This document shows positions 42,685 through 52,331 of a stretch of 64,000 nt of DNA, one piece after another. The number at the start of each line of letters is the position of its first letter. Within the stretch, counting starts at the first letter, position 1. The stretch spans positions 1-64,000 of the forward strand of contig CALXPL010000002.1 in the NCBI GenBank assembly GCA_944390275.1. Reading direction: 5' to 3'. A program made the translations under genes and the position numbers. The notes under the pieces are model-generated. The model had not been told where the DNA came from. It made no database searches and worked only from the letters and a program-made list of their open reading frames with translations. Source of the DNA: an uncultured Alphaproteobacteria bacterium. Its GTDB lineage: Bacteria; Pseudomonadota; Alphaproteobacteria; RF32; CAG-239.

Positions 42685-44822
42685 TGAAATATCCACATAA
42701 CAAGGTTATAAGCAAAAGAGGCCAACATGACAAACAAAGCAAAGATAGAAAGAGCTTTAATTGCCATTTCTTTAGAATCATTTTCCAATTGGTCATTTTG
42801 ATTTAAATATTTATTTTTTTTAAGTAATAAAGCATTTGTCTCATTAAGTGCGGCAGCATAATCCACTTTATCTTTATAGAGAGCTTCTTCATTTTCCAAA
42901 AGATTAATAATATCAATAAGTCGTCCCTTTTTATAGACTTTAAGCAATTCTTTTTCTAAAAATTTTTGATAATGTTTATTATGATAAATTTGAATAATGG
43001 GATGAGCACAATGAGCCACCCACTTGGTTAAATTTATCAATAAGGCAGGACCATGTTTGTTTTGTATATTGGCATACAGATGCAGAAGAGCACTTGCTTT
43101 AATTTCTTCACGAGAAGAATTAAGATCAACAACAACATTTTCAATTTTTTTTCCGATTTTGCAGCGCAAATAAGCAATAATAGTTCGGTCATAAGGAACA
43201 GAATTTTTTAATGTTTCAGAATAATTATTATTTAAAGCGCGTAGGAGTGGAGCTAAACCATCAACAAATTCATTTCCAAATAAAGGACTTGTACATGGCA
43301 AATCATCATCAAAATCATAAATAATACGTTCAAGTCCATAACCTATATCACGACGATTAATATAACTACGAAATTCGGTAGCATTAGCGGGAGAGCGTAA
43401 TCTTTCTTGCTCTTGATACCAGAGTTTGATTAAATCAGAATTAAAGATTTCAACAAAGGTATTAAGAGATTTTTGTTCTTTTAGAGCGAGAAAAACCATT
43501 TTGGGTAGTCCGCTAGGAAAGAAAGTAATACCTTTGTAGCGAATAGGAAAATCAGGATTTAGGGTAATACAGATTTTGGCAACACACAAATCCTTGTCAG
43601 CTTTTCCGACAGCCGCTTGACCGACAATAGTTTCTATTTTACTTTTAATTTTTTCATTTTCCAGAGCATTTTTAACCCATTCTGTAATTTTTCCATTAAT
43701 AAGCATATCGAATGCTTCTTCAATATTGCTGTATAAAGCATAGACGATTTCATTTGGAGTATAGCATTTTTCACCATTTATCGCGAGTGCACGTTTGGGT
43801 TTTTCAGGAGATGCCTGATTAGAATGATTTAATGGTTTACCTTCTAAAGTAGCGTATATTTGAGAGTGCCCCCATCTATTTTCAGGAACATCGTTTAACA
43901 TACCTTTCAATGCAGGGATATAGTTTGTAGGAATTTTAAGATTTTCAGCTAACAAGATATAAGAGCCCTTTTTCATCTTTTTGTAGAGCATTTCTGCCGG
44001 AGTGCAATTAAAGGAAAATTCCTTGCCGGTAGCAAGACAAAGAGCTGTAACTCCTAATGAATAAATATCATCTTTGTCAGAACCATTTCCTCTCCCCGAA
44101 ATTGAAGCATATAAATTTTCGATTGTTTCAAAGACAGGAGGTTGAAAATAAGCAGGAAAAGTTGACGCACAATCACCGACAATAATTTCGGATTTTTGGG
44201 CATCTTGAAAGTAAAGATTATCAGTTCGAATAGAACGATGAGAAATCCCGTGGCTTTTTAAAGTATCAATCATACTAAGGATTCCAAGTACGGTTTTTTT
44301 AAAGAGTTCGGGATTGATATCGGTAACAATAGAAGTTCCGTTTACAAAAACTTTTCCTCCTTGAGGTATAACATAAATCAATGCCATGTTATGAGTTTTA
44401 TTCAGAGGATATTCAATAACGCCATAATCAACAAGTTTCATAAGATTAGGAATATATGTTGATTTTAAGAAAGAAAGTATAGATAAGCGAGGCGCCGTAT
44501 CACAAGGGCAGATTAAAGCAAAAAGTTTTTTAGTAGCATCGATTCTATCTGTAACGGCATAGGCAGGAGCATTATTATTGTCCAACCAAGAAAGGTGATT
44601 AGAAAAGTCAATTTCATAACGTTCTTTAATTAAAACTTTTCCAGAAATATTATTTTCCGATTTTACTTCATTATCGGAATATACAGAAACATCTTCTTTA
44701 ATTTGAAGATTATCCTCAAGGAAAGAAGATTCATCGAAACTTCTTTCTGAAACATTTTCCAAAGAGTCAAGGGGTTGATTATCCTCGATATTTTGTTGTT
44801 TGACTTCTTCTAGCACTTCCAT
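42681..44822 (-). CDS. Membrane-anchored pseudokinase
   Basis: 713 residues. An acidic N-terminus (1-55) is followed by a Ser/Thr-kinase-like domain (about 60-330). The catalytic HRD loop reads HRSIRTDN at 195-202, so the catalytic Asp is Ser197. The DFG position reads GDC at 216-218. The beta-3 strand (FALICP) lacks the ATP-anchoring Lys. The structural DIYSLGVTALCLATG is kept. This predicts a non-catalytic or very atypical kinase. A helical region of about 350 residues of unknown type follows, ending in a C-terminal transmembrane helix (about 690-710, SIFALFVMLASFAYNLVMW), so the kinase-like domain faces the cytoplasm. Coupled to the membrane protein downstream. Confidence 0.78.
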   Translation of the reverse strand: MEVLEEVKQQNIEDNQPLDSLENVSERSFDESSFLEDNLQIKEDVSVYSDNEVKSENNISGKVLIKERYEIDFSNHLSWLDNNNAPAYAVTDRIDATKKLFALICPCDTAPRLSILSFLKSTYIPNLMKLVDYGVIEYPLNKTHNMALIYVIPQGGKVFVNGTSIVTDINPELFKKTVLGILSMIDTLKSHGISHRSIRTDNLYFQDAQKSEIIVGDCASTFPAYFQPPVFETIENLYASISGRGNGSDKDDIYSLGVTALCLATGKEFSFNCTPAEMLYKKMKKGSYILLAENLKIPTNYIPALKGMLNDVPENRWGHSQIYATLEGKPLNHSNQASPEKPKRALAINGEKCYTPNEIVYALYSNIEEAFDMLINGKITEWVKNALENEKIKSKIETIVGQAAVGKADKDLCVAKICITLNPDFPIRYKGITFFPSGLPKMVFLALKEQKSLNTFVEIFNSDLIKLWYQEQERLRSPANATEFRSYINRRDIGYGLERIIYDFDDDLPCTSPLFGNEFVDGLAPLLRALNNNYSETLKNSVPYDRTIIAYLRCKIGKKIENVVVDLNSSREEIKASALLHLYANIQNKHGPALLINLTKWVAHCAHPIIQIYHNKHYQKFLEKELLKVYKKGRLIDIINLLENEEALYKDKVDYAAALNETNALLLKKNKYLNQNDQLENDSKEMAIKALSIFALFVMLASFAYNLVMWIFQ

Positions 44823-44957
44823 TTTAATTACTCTTATAGACTATTCTAAACGGGATTATAAAAGAATATTATTAACAAAGCGCAAATATTTTATTTAATT
44901 GTTTTTTAAAAAATAAGGAACTAATATAAAAAAGATAAAAAAATTAAGGGTATGGTA

Positions 44958-46094
44958 ATGAACGAAAAAAATAATTTAAATGACATATCTCAAGCGTTTT
45001 TAGAGGGATTGGATACAGAACCAAGCACATTACAAGTTAAAAGTAACAAAAAAGTTCTTGATAAAGCAGAAGAATATCACGTTAACTTAGAAGATATAGA
45101 GAATATCACAAAACAGCTTGATAGCCAAAACACCAAGAATAATAGAAGAGAAATTAGATTGATTCCGGCAACGGGAGAAGACGAATATGAGATTGTTGAC
45201 GTTCCCCAAAAGAACATATTTGAACAGGTTGATGTTCACCTTCAAGATATGATAGATAAATTTTTTCGCAATTCGGAACGTCCGATAGTAATTATTAGTG
45301 ATGATAAAATTATGTATTCTAATGCATCATTTATTAAATTAATAAATGTAGAAAACCAAACAAAAGTAATTAATCACAATTTTTTGGAATATGTTGTAAA
45401 AGATTATTGGAATATTGTTGCAGAAGGAATAGGAGAGGCATTAACAACATCCAAGAGTATTCAAATAGGGATTAAAGATAAATTAGGCAACATCCACAAA
45501 ATAAATTTTGATGCCATATATATACCAGATAATCATACATTTAGTTTTATATTAGTAGGCGAGGCACAACAAACAGAAGAAAGCGATGCGCAATGTCTGT
45601 ACGATAAAGTAACCGGTTTACCGACTTATTATTTATTAGAAGATAGAATTCAAACCATCATAAGCAGCAAACATGTACGAGAAATAAGTTTTGGGAAAGA
45701 AATCGTAGCCTTAATAGGCATATCAATAGATAATATAGATCATTATGATAGATTAGGTAATACCAATTTAATTTTAAAAAGATTAACGTCAAGAGTAGGT
45801 TTAAGTTTAAATAAAAGTTACACGTTAGCACGAGGTCTAAAATTTCAATTTTGGATTTTTATTCCGCATATTGACGATTATGAAAGTTTAAATAGTGAAA
45901 TAAAAAAAATAAAAGCACTATTTGATTCACCGATAGAGGATAATTTCAGCCGATATGAAATAAAGACAAGTATTGGAGTGAGCACATATCCGGAACCGGC
46001 AACATCAGGAAAAAAACTGATAGAGCAAGCAGTCATGTCGATTTTAAAAGCGCAAAAAGATGGGGGCAACAAAGTCGTTATCTTTGGAGCCTAA
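44958..46094 (+). CDS. PAS domain protein with degenerate GGDEF domain
   Basis: 378 residues from the ATG at 44958; AAGGG at 44946-44950 is better spaced for this than for the ATG at 44952. Disordered N-terminus, a PAS-like domain (about residues 95-200: RPIVIISDDKIMYSNASFIKL, shown to 21 only as pattern R-P-I-V...N-A-S-F), then a GGDEF-like domain beginning YDKVTGLPTYYLLEDRIQ. The active loop GG(D/E)EF reads G-L-K-F-Q-F-W, so cyclic-di-GMP synthesis is not expected. The C-terminal SIGVSTYP and AQKDGGNKVV match the family end. It may sense a signal and bind partners or nucleotide. Convergent overlap of 4 bases with the methyltransferase. Confidence 0.75.
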   Translation: MNEKNNLNDISQAFLEGLDTEPSTLQVKSNKKVLDKAEEYHVNLEDIENITKQLDSQNTKNNRREIRLIPATGEDEYEIVDVPQKNIFEQVDVHLQDMIDKFFRNSERPIVIISDDKIMYSNASFIKLINVENQTKVINHNFLEYVVKDYWNIVAEGIGEALTTSKSIQIGIKDKLGNIHKINFDAIYIPDNHTFSFILVGEAQQTEESDAQCLYDKVTGLPTYYLLEDRIQTIISSKHVREISFGKEIVALIGISIDNIDHYDRLGNTNLILKRLTSRVGLSLNKSYTLARGLKFQFWIFIPHIDDYESLNSEIKKIKALFDSPIEDNFSRYEIKTSIGVSTYPEPATSGKKLIEQAVMSILKAQKDGGNKVVIFGA

Positions 46095-46834
46095 GAGGAG
46101 ATATCAAAAAAGGATTTTCCGTGACGAAGGATGGCTTCAGCTTCAGGAGAATAGTTTCCATTTTCTAAATGGAGCGTAATTCCTTTATAGATAAGGGTTG
46201 GAGCTTTTGAATCTTTTTGAGCAATAACAATGACGCGTTTAGCATTTTGATTATTTTTTGAAAAAAGAGGAATAATTTTCATATTTCCCATTTTACCATA
46301 GAGAGTTGATATGATTTCATTAAGAGCTTCGGCACGATTTATGATGTAAAAGAAACCGAAAGGAGCCGTCATTTTTATGCAGAATTTAAGCCATTCCGTA
46401 AGACTAAAGTCAAGCATGTTGTGAGCAGTTGCCTTACTGGGGTTAGGTGAAGGTAAATCATGGTCGGTGTAGGGGGGATTAGTAATAACATGTTGAAAAC
46501 TACAATTTTTTAGAGGAACATTATGGCGAATATCGGCATTTATAAATTGAAGGAAATTGAAATTATTTTCTTTTGCGCTTAAATTAGCTAATTCGACTAA
46601 CTCGTTCTGGATGTCAATTCCAAAAATTTCAGGCGATAAATTTTTGAATCTTTCGGCAAGACACAAAGAAATAGGACCGGTTCCTGATCCGACATCAAGA
46701 ATTTTATTCCCTTGTTTTACTTGAGTAACCATAGAGGATAAAAGAATGGCGTCCGTAGAAGCGCGATATCCATTCAGAGGTTGAAAAATTTTAATTTTTT
46801 TATTCAGCAAATAATCATTTGAGTAAGGGAGCAT
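46091..46834 (-). CDS. SAM-dependent N6-adenine methyltransferase, TrmN6-like
   Basis: 247 residues. N-terminal substrate region (KIKIFQPLNGYRASTDAILL) is typical of the tRNA1(Val) A37 methyltransferase family. SAM motif ILDVGSGTGPISLCLA, acidic FGIDIQNELVELA, and the catalytic N-P-P-Y within HVITNPPYTDHD. Likely methylates the N6 of adenosine in a tRNA, though related rRNA or protein glutamine methylation cannot be excluded. The start follows an MLPYSNDY sequence. Confidence 0.82.
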   Translation of the reverse strand: MLPYSNDYLLNKKIKIFQPLNGYRASTDAILLSSMVTQVKQGNKILDVGSGTGPISLCLAERFKNLSPEIFGIDIQNELVELANLSAKENNFNFLQFINADIRHNVPLKNCSFQHVITNPPYTDHDLPSPNPSKATAHNMLDFSLTEWLKFCIKMTAPFGFFYIINRAEALNEIISTLYGKMGNMKIIPLFSKNNQNAKRVIVIAQKDSKAPTLIYKGITLHLENGNYSPEAEAILRHGKSFFDISS

Positions 46835-46914
46835 ACAGCATAACTTTCATCTATTCGAAACAGCACTAAGATAAAGCAAGAAAACGAAGAAAGAAAGTAA
46901 ATTTTATATAAAAT

Positions 46915-48195
46915 TTAAAGTTTTTTAGAGAGAGCATCCTTATTTTTTTGATTATCTTGAGCTAATGCGGTAAAGGCATGTGTTGTGTCGGAAGGAATAG
47001 GAGTTGTCGGAGTATTGGCAACATAGTTTGGACCGCGCGTTTGAATTGTTTTTTGTGCGAAGACAACAAAGGCAGCAGCCGTTAAAGAAAAACAAATTAC
47101 AAAACTGAGCGTCCCAAACATTTCCATAATAAAAGAAACAATAATCGGACCGGAAATCATACCGATGCTTTGTAGCATAATGAGCATACCGCTGGCTTTA
47201 ACACGATTCGCATCATCAATTTGGTCATTAACGTGAGAAACACAAATAGGATAGATTATAAAAGTGCAAGCTCCGAGTAAAAAAGCGGAACAAACGAGTA
47301 GGAAAGTACCTTTTGTAATAAAAAGGCTCAACAAGGGGGCGACGAAAAACATAACAACGCATACCCACATCATGACGACACGTCTGTCCATAGTGTCGGA
47401 TAGTTTTCCGATAGGAATCTGAGCAGACATTCCTCCAAGAATAGCGACGAACATAAATAAAGAAGTTTGAGCAAGATCAAGGCCGCTTCTCGTGGCAAAA
47501 ATTGTTCCAAGATTGTAAAAACAACCAACAAAGACACCACTGCAAAGACATCCGACAACTCCGACGGGAGATATACGGAAGAGTTCGGCAAGATGCATAT
47601 TTTTTCGAATGGAAATGTCGGGAGTAGGCAGAGCGGTTAAAGAAATAGGTACAAGAGCGATAGAGAAGATAATAGAAACGACAAGATAGATAATAACCCC
47701 GTTAGGGTCAGGAATGTTTAAGAAAAGTTGTCCCAATCCGGAGCCAAGATATGTTGTAACCATATAAAGGGAAACGATTAATCCGCGATTTTTATTATTG
47801 GCACGAGCGTTTAACCAACTTTCAAGACACATCATAGAAGAACCGATACAATAACCTTCAGCTAAACGAAGTATTCCCCAAAAATAAGGAAAATTAGAAA
47901 AGACATGCATTAGAGCCAAAGCGGAAAAAATAGAAATATAAGCGGAAAAGGCACGAATATGACCGACTTTATTAATAATTTTGAAGGCCGTAAAAGAAGC
48001 AAAAATATAGCCGACGTAATAAAGAGAAAGAATAATACCGATTAAAGATGTTGATATACCAAAAGCGTTCATTCTCAAAGACAGAGTAGAAGTAAGAAGA
48101 GCATAACCAAGACATGTAAAAGTTGTTCCGGCAAAAAAGGCCGATAAAGGGGAAACAACAGATTTAATAGGATTAATATAATTATTCATACTCAT
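46915..48195 (-). CDS. Major facilitator superfamily transporter
   Basis: 426 residues with about 12 transmembrane helices. The inter-helix 2/3 loop is KIINKVGHIRAFS, and the equivalent in the second half is GKLSDTMDRRVVMM, a recognisable MFS signature (G-x-L-S-D-x-x-x-R-R). It resembles the YcaD-like branch of MFS proteins (ILRLAEGYCIGSSMMCLESW). The hydrophilic C-terminal 35 residues are Thr/Pro-rich. Substrate unknown. Stands alone on the minus strand. Confidence 0.85.
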   Translation of the reverse strand: MSMNNYINPIKSVVSPLSAFFAGTTFTCLGYALLTSTLSLRMNAFGISTSLIGIILSLYYVGYIFASFTAFKIINKVGHIRAFSAYISIFSALALMHVFSNFPYFWGILRLAEGYCIGSSMMCLESWLNARANNKNRGLIVSLYMVTTYLGSGLGQLFLNIPDPNGVIIYLVVSIIFSIALVPISLTALPTPDISIRKNMHLAELFRISPVGVVGCLCSGVFVGCFYNLGTIFATRSGLDLAQTSLFMFVAILGGMSAQIPIGKLSDTMDRRVVMMWVCVVMFFVAPLLSLFITKGTFLLVCSAFLLGACTFIIYPICVSHVNDQIDDANRVKASGMLIMLQSIGMISGPIIVSFIMEMFGTLSFVICFSLTAAAFVVFAQKTIQTRGPNYVANTPTTPIPSDTTHAFTALAQDNQKNKDALSKKL

Positions 48196-48388
48196 AGCAG
48201 ATTACCATTATAGAATTATTACTGTCGGCACTATAAAGAGAAAAGAATTAAAAATTAGTTTAATAAAAATAAAATAAAAAAAATAGAATTAGGTTTTGTT
48301 GCAAGTAGATAATCATGAAAAAAAGATTGCAAATCATGAGTAAATAGGTATATTCAGAACAGAAGAAACTAATTTTAAGGAGATAAAA

Positions 48389-49438
48389 ATGCCTTTAGTT
48401 ACAATGCGTCAAATACTTGACCATGCCGCAGAAAACAATTACGGTGTTCCGGCATTTAATATTAATGATATGGAACAGGTAATTGCTGTTTTGCAAGCAG
48501 CTAAAAAAGTAAATGCCCCGGTAATTTTGCAAACATCAACCGGAGCACGTAAATTTGCCGGCGATCCCATGATAAGACATATGGTTCAAGCTGGAATAGA
48601 AATGTTTCCGGAATTACCGATTTGTATTCACCAAGATCATGGTTCTTCAGTAGATATCTGCCAGTCCGCAATTGTAAATGGTTATTCATCAGTAATGATG
48701 GACGGATCTTTGGAAGCAGACGGTAAAACTCCATCATCATTTGAATATAACGTAAAAGTAACAAAAGAAGTTGTTGCCAGAGCACATGCTGTCGGAGCAT
48801 CAGTTGAAGGCGAACTCGGAGTTATTGGCTCCTTGGAAACCGGAAAAGGAGATAAAGAAGATGGTCATGGTGCCGAAGGTGTAATTGATAAAAAACGCTT
48901 GGTAACAGATCCGGATGAAGCGGCAAAATTTGTAGCGGAAACACATCTGGATGCGTTAGCCGTAGCCGTTGGAACATCACACGGTGCATATAAATTTACA
49001 CGTAAACCGACAGGCGATATTTTAGCCATTGATGTGATTGAAAAGATACACGCAAAATTGCCGAATACTCATATGGTTATGCATGGTTCATCATCAGTTC
49101 CACAAGAACTGCAAGATTTGATAAATGCTTATGGCGGTGCCATTCCCCAAACATTTGGTGTTCCAGTTGAAGAAATTGTTCGCGGAATTAAATCAGGTGT
49201 TCGTAAGGTTAATGTGGATACAGACTGCCGCATGGCAATTACCGGAGCGATTCGCAAAATGTTTGCAGAAAATCCGAAAGAATTTGATCCTCGCAAATAT
49301 TTGAAACCGGCTATTGAAGAAATGCAAAAGGTTTGTGAGGCAAGATATATTGCTTTCGGAGCTGCCGGACATGCTGATAAAATTAAAGTAATTCCGATGT
49401 CAGAAATGGCAAAACGTTATGCAAGCGGAGAACTTTAA
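48389..49438 (+). CDS. fba: Class II fructose-bisphosphate aldolase
   Basis: 349 residues. Interconverts fructose 1,6-bisphosphate with glyceraldehyde 3-phosphate and dihydroxyacetone phosphate in glycolysis and gluconeogenesis. Class IIB layout: YGVPAFNINDMEQ, zinc-binding CIHQDHGSS, SVEGELGVIGSLETG, AVAVGTSHG with a second zinc His, MHGSSSVP, and VNVDTDCRMA. AAGGAG lies 8 bases before the ATG. A strong terminator follows, making it monocistronic. Confidence 0.96.
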   Translation: MPLVTMRQILDHAAENNYGVPAFNINDMEQVIAVLQAAKKVNAPVILQTSTGARKFAGDPMIRHMVQAGIEMFPELPICIHQDHGSSVDICQSAIVNGYSSVMMDGSLEADGKTPSSFEYNVKVTKEVVARAHAVGASVEGELGVIGSLETGKGDKEDGHGAEGVIDKKRLVTDPDEAAKFVAETHLDALAVAVGTSHGAYKFTRKPTGDILAIDVIEKIHAKLPNTHMVMHGSSSVPQELQDLINAYGGAIPQTFGVPVEEIVRGIKSGVRKVNVDTDCRMAITGAIRKMFAENPKEFDPRKYLKPAIEEMQKVCEARYIAFGAAGHADKIKVIPMSEMAKRYASGEL

Positions 49439-49467
49439 TTTTATAAAATAGAATAAAAAGTTCAAAA

Positions 49468-49506
49468 AAAGACCTCTTTGAATATTTTTCAAGGAGGTTT
49501 TTTTTA
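49468..49506 (+). terminator. Terminator of fba
   Basis: Stem ACCTC-t-TTGAA/TTCAA-g-GAGGT (49472-49482 with 49488-49498), a 5-nt loop and an eight-T run. It may also serve the convergent hpnE. Confidence 0.9.
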
Positions 49507-49543
49507 CAGTAAAATAATTCGAAAAAAAGTTGGGTAAGAGAAT

Positions 49544-50635
49544 TTATTGCATTTTTGAAAGCTTCTTTTGCATTCTATAAGCGGTTTTAGCGGCTCTTTT
49601 ACCGGATTGAGCCGCAGCTTCTAAACAACAGGGCCAATCACGCATGGTCCAATCACCGGCTAAAAAGAAATTCTGAAATTGAGTTGTACAGTTTTTAGGA
49701 CGTATAAGATTATTTTTATCATCATGACGTAAAGTAGCGTAAGGATATTGAAGCACACGATAAGGAGGAACAAAAGGAGCTTTTACTTTTCGGATTAAGC
49801 AAATTTCTTTCCATACTTCTCGCGCAAGCTCATCTTTGGATAAGTTAATATTTTCAGCATGGCTTATTGTAACCGAAAGAATGTTATTATTAACAAAAAT
49901 CCAATGCGCAAGGGCATTTTTTACAGCAAGGCAGGACTTACTTTGAGGCAGAGTTAACGGAGTACTTGTTCTATAATGAATATTTATGATTTTTGAGTAT
50001 TGAGGTTCTTTAGTCTTGAATATTTTTGCAAAGTTATGGATATCCAGAGCCGAAATAACCATATCGTTAGGTTCAAGAGAAATAATTTTTTTGTTGAAGC
50101 AAAGTTTTGTTGCTCGTCCGTCTTTTCCTTGAACATCTTTCAAGACATAATTAAAATGAATTTCATCAAGAAACTGAATATAAGGATTGATATGTTTTTC
50201 GTTGGTAAGGTTTTCAGAAAAGTAAAAATAGTGAGATTTATAAAAAGGAAACATTTGGTAAAGAGTTTTTTTCAAAATTCCGGAAGCAACCAGATGAAAA
50301 GGTAAATTGAAAAGAGATAAAGCCAGAAGTTTGAAATGAGAAAACAAGTTACATGAAAATTTTTGAGAAAGGACATCATAAAAGAGAACAGATTTTTGAA
50401 AAGGAACGTTTCCGATTATTTTAAGAGCTTCAGAATTGCATTTTAGGACAGCATGAGTAGCAATATCAACTTTTGCATCTAATTTTTTATCAAAATAAGA
50501 TTTAAACTTTCCGCCACAATTTTGAGCAGCTTCATAAAGAATAATTTTTGCATCGGGATGATATTTTTTTAAATATTTTGCAGTTGTTAAGCCAGCGATA
50601 CCGGCTCCGATAATATGGTAGGTTGTTTTAGTCAT
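49544..50635 (-). CDS. hpnE: Hydroxysqualene dehydroxylase HpnE
   Basis: 363 residues, somewhat shorter than typical HpnE (about 420). FAD-dependent amine-oxidase-type enzyme that reduces hydroxysqualene to squalene. N-terminal dinucleotide fold HIIGAGIAGLTTAKYL with the FAD acidic residue in ILYEAAQNCGGK. The C-terminal FAD motif is NFFLAGDWTMRDWPCCLEAA. Last gene of the trmFO-hpnC-hpnD-hpnE chain and starts by a 4-base overlap with hpnD. Confidence 0.88.
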   Translation of the reverse strand: MTKTTYHIIGAGIAGLTTAKYLKKYHPDAKIILYEAAQNCGGKFKSYFDKKLDAKVDIATHAVLKCNSEALKIIGNVPFQKSVLFYDVLSQKFSCNLFSHFKLLALSLFNLPFHLVASGILKKTLYQMFPFYKSHYFYFSENLTNEKHINPYIQFLDEIHFNYVLKDVQGKDGRATKLCFNKKIISLEPNDMVISALDIHNFAKIFKTKEPQYSKIINIHYRTSTPLTLPQSKSCLAVKNALAHWIFVNNNILSVTISHAENINLSKDELAREVWKEICLIRKVKAPFVPPYRVLQYPYATLRHDDKNNLIRPKNCTTQFQNFFLAGDWTMRDWPCCLEAAAQSGKRAAKTAYRMQKKLSKMQ

Positions 50636-51471
50636 TTATTTGAAAAATAAGCCTTTGCCGCTAAAGTAAATTTAGTAAAATTATTAATATGAGGTTTAGG
50701 AGAAATTATTTCCCATCCGCGATTTTTCATAATATCAAAATATTTTTTATAGATAGCCATAATTGCTTTGACGGAGCGAGCAGATTTTTTATCCAAGAGT
50801 TTTATCAATTTTTCGGATTTTTTGAATTCTTCATCAGCAATTTGTGCTAAAGCCTCACGAGCAATGACAAGGTTTTTATTAACAATAACTTCGTCAGGAG
50901 AAGTCGAATTGATGTTAGCTTTTGATAACATTTCTTCAGGAATATATAAGCGATTTGCAAGAGCATCTTCTTTTACATCGCGTAAAATATTTGTAATTTG
51001 AAGAGCATTTCCGAGAGAAGTTGCAAGATTTTCAATCATATTTTCATCTTGGCAGCCAAAAATTCTGAGAGATAAGTTTCCGGGAACACCGGCTACACCG
51101 CGGCAATATTTAAAAAAGTCCTGCATAGAAGGTGCTTGAACAGGATTAGGAATATCCATGGATATTGAATCGATAAGTTTTAAAAATTCAGATTTTGGGA
51201 GTTTAAAGCGCATACAATTTTTATAAATTTTTCTTCCAATATCGGTTGTCGGCACTTTTTTATCATAAATATTATCCATTTCTTCACGCCATGCTTGAAT
51301 GAGTTCAAGTTTTTCATTCATAGGAATATCATCGCCGTCAACAATATCATCAATATGACGGCAAAAAGCATAAAGAGTGTACATAGCCATTCTTTTTGCT
51401 TTTGGTAAAAAACGCATACACCAAAAGAAAGAAGTACCGGAACGTTTTACAATTTTTTTAATATCATTCAT
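50632..51471 (-). CDS. hpnD: Presqualene diphosphate synthase HpnD
   Basis: 279 residues. Trans-prenyltransferase of the squalene/phytoene synthase fold that condenses two farnesyl diphosphates to presqualene diphosphate. Aspartate-rich motifs are RHIDDIVDGDD (first) and LRDVKEDALANRLYIP (second), both intact, with GVAGVPGNLSLRIFG between. 4-base overlaps with both neighbours indicate tight translational coupling. Confidence 0.9.
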   Translation of the reverse strand: MNDIKKIVKRSGTSFFWCMRFLPKAKRMAMYTLYAFCRHIDDIVDGDDIPMNEKLELIQAWREEMDNIYDKKVPTTDIGRKIYKNCMRFKLPKSEFLKLIDSISMDIPNPVQAPSMQDFFKYCRGVAGVPGNLSLRIFGCQDENMIENLATSLGNALQITNILRDVKEDALANRLYIPEEMLSKANINSTSPDEVIVNKNLVIAREALAQIADEEFKKSEKLIKLLDKKSARSVKAIMAIYKKYFDIMKNRGWEIISPKPHINNFTKFTLAAKAYFSNK

Positions 51472-52331
51472 TTAATTAAGCCTGTTACTCTTGTTGCTTT
51501 TCTCTTTGTAAAAAGAGCTTGACCAAATGCTTTTGTTGCGGCGCATATCCAATCAAATTTTGATAGTTTTACGTTTTGCGCAAGAAAGTCGCAATGTTGT
51601 AATTTATATATCATAGATTTTGTTAAATTTATGATAACAAAAATTTCTATTCTAAGGGCAGAAGAAGTAACAATTTGCGGAAGAATTTCGGCATCTTTTA
51701 ACAGACGTTCAACTCTTACAAGTATATCGTTAGCGGCATTTCGTAATTCTTCAGATAAAAAGTTATTTTCTAAATCTGCAGTAGAAACATTATATTTATG
51801 CAATATTTTTTCAGGAAAGTAAACCCTTTTTAAGACATGGTAATCATAGCGAGTATCTTGAACATGGTTAACAATTTGCAAGGCCGAACACAAGGCGGCT
51901 GCAGGAATGTAGGTGGAAGGGCTTTCGTTGTAGAGAGCGAGAAGAAAACGTCCCACGGGAGCAGCGGAATAAAGACAATAATTTGTGAGTTGAGCCCAAG
52001 ATTGATAAACAAAACCATCAGCATCTTGTCGAAAAGCGCGTAAAAGATCCGTAGCAACAGAAAAATCAAAGTTGTTATCAAGCAGAATGGTGCGTAAATC
52101 CGTAGCGCATTGATAATCGTGAGATAAATTTTTTTCTCCCAATAAAATTCTTTCAAGAATATCAAGTTCTTTTATTTTTTCATCACAGGAAAGTGATGGA
52201 TTATCAGCGATATCATCAGCAGTGCGAGCAAACATATAATAGGCATTAATTATTTTTTTATAATGACGAGGAAAAAGGCAAAAAGCTACTGGAAAATTTT
52301 CATCTTTTTGGTTTTTGTGACGTGTTTTCAT
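51468..52331 (-). CDS. hpnC: Hydroxysqualene synthase HpnC
   Basis: 287 residues. Squalene/phytoene synthase-fold enzyme converting presqualene diphosphate to hydroxysqualene. The N-terminal [17 protein letters not shown] is typical of HpnC. First Asp motif is TADDIADN; second is [18 protein letters not shown]. The second motif, D-T-R-Y-D, shows the usual D-x-x-x-D spacing. Together with hpnD and hpnE it supplies squalene for hopanoids. No squalene-hopene cyclase is in this window. Confidence 0.9.
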   Translation of the reverse strand: MKTRHKNQKDENFPVAFCLFPRHYKKIINAYYMFARTADDIADNPSLSCDEKIKELDILERILLGEKNLSHDYQCATDLRTILLDNNFDFSVATDLLRAFRQDADGFVYQSWAQLTNYCLYSAAPVGRFLLALYNESPSTYIPAAALCSALQIVNHVQDTRYDYHVLKRVYFPEKILHKYNVSTADLENNFLSEELRNAANDILVRVERLLKDAEILPQIVTSSALRIEIFVIINLTKSMIYKLQHCDFLAQNVKLSKFDWICAATKAFGQALFTKRKATRVTGLIK

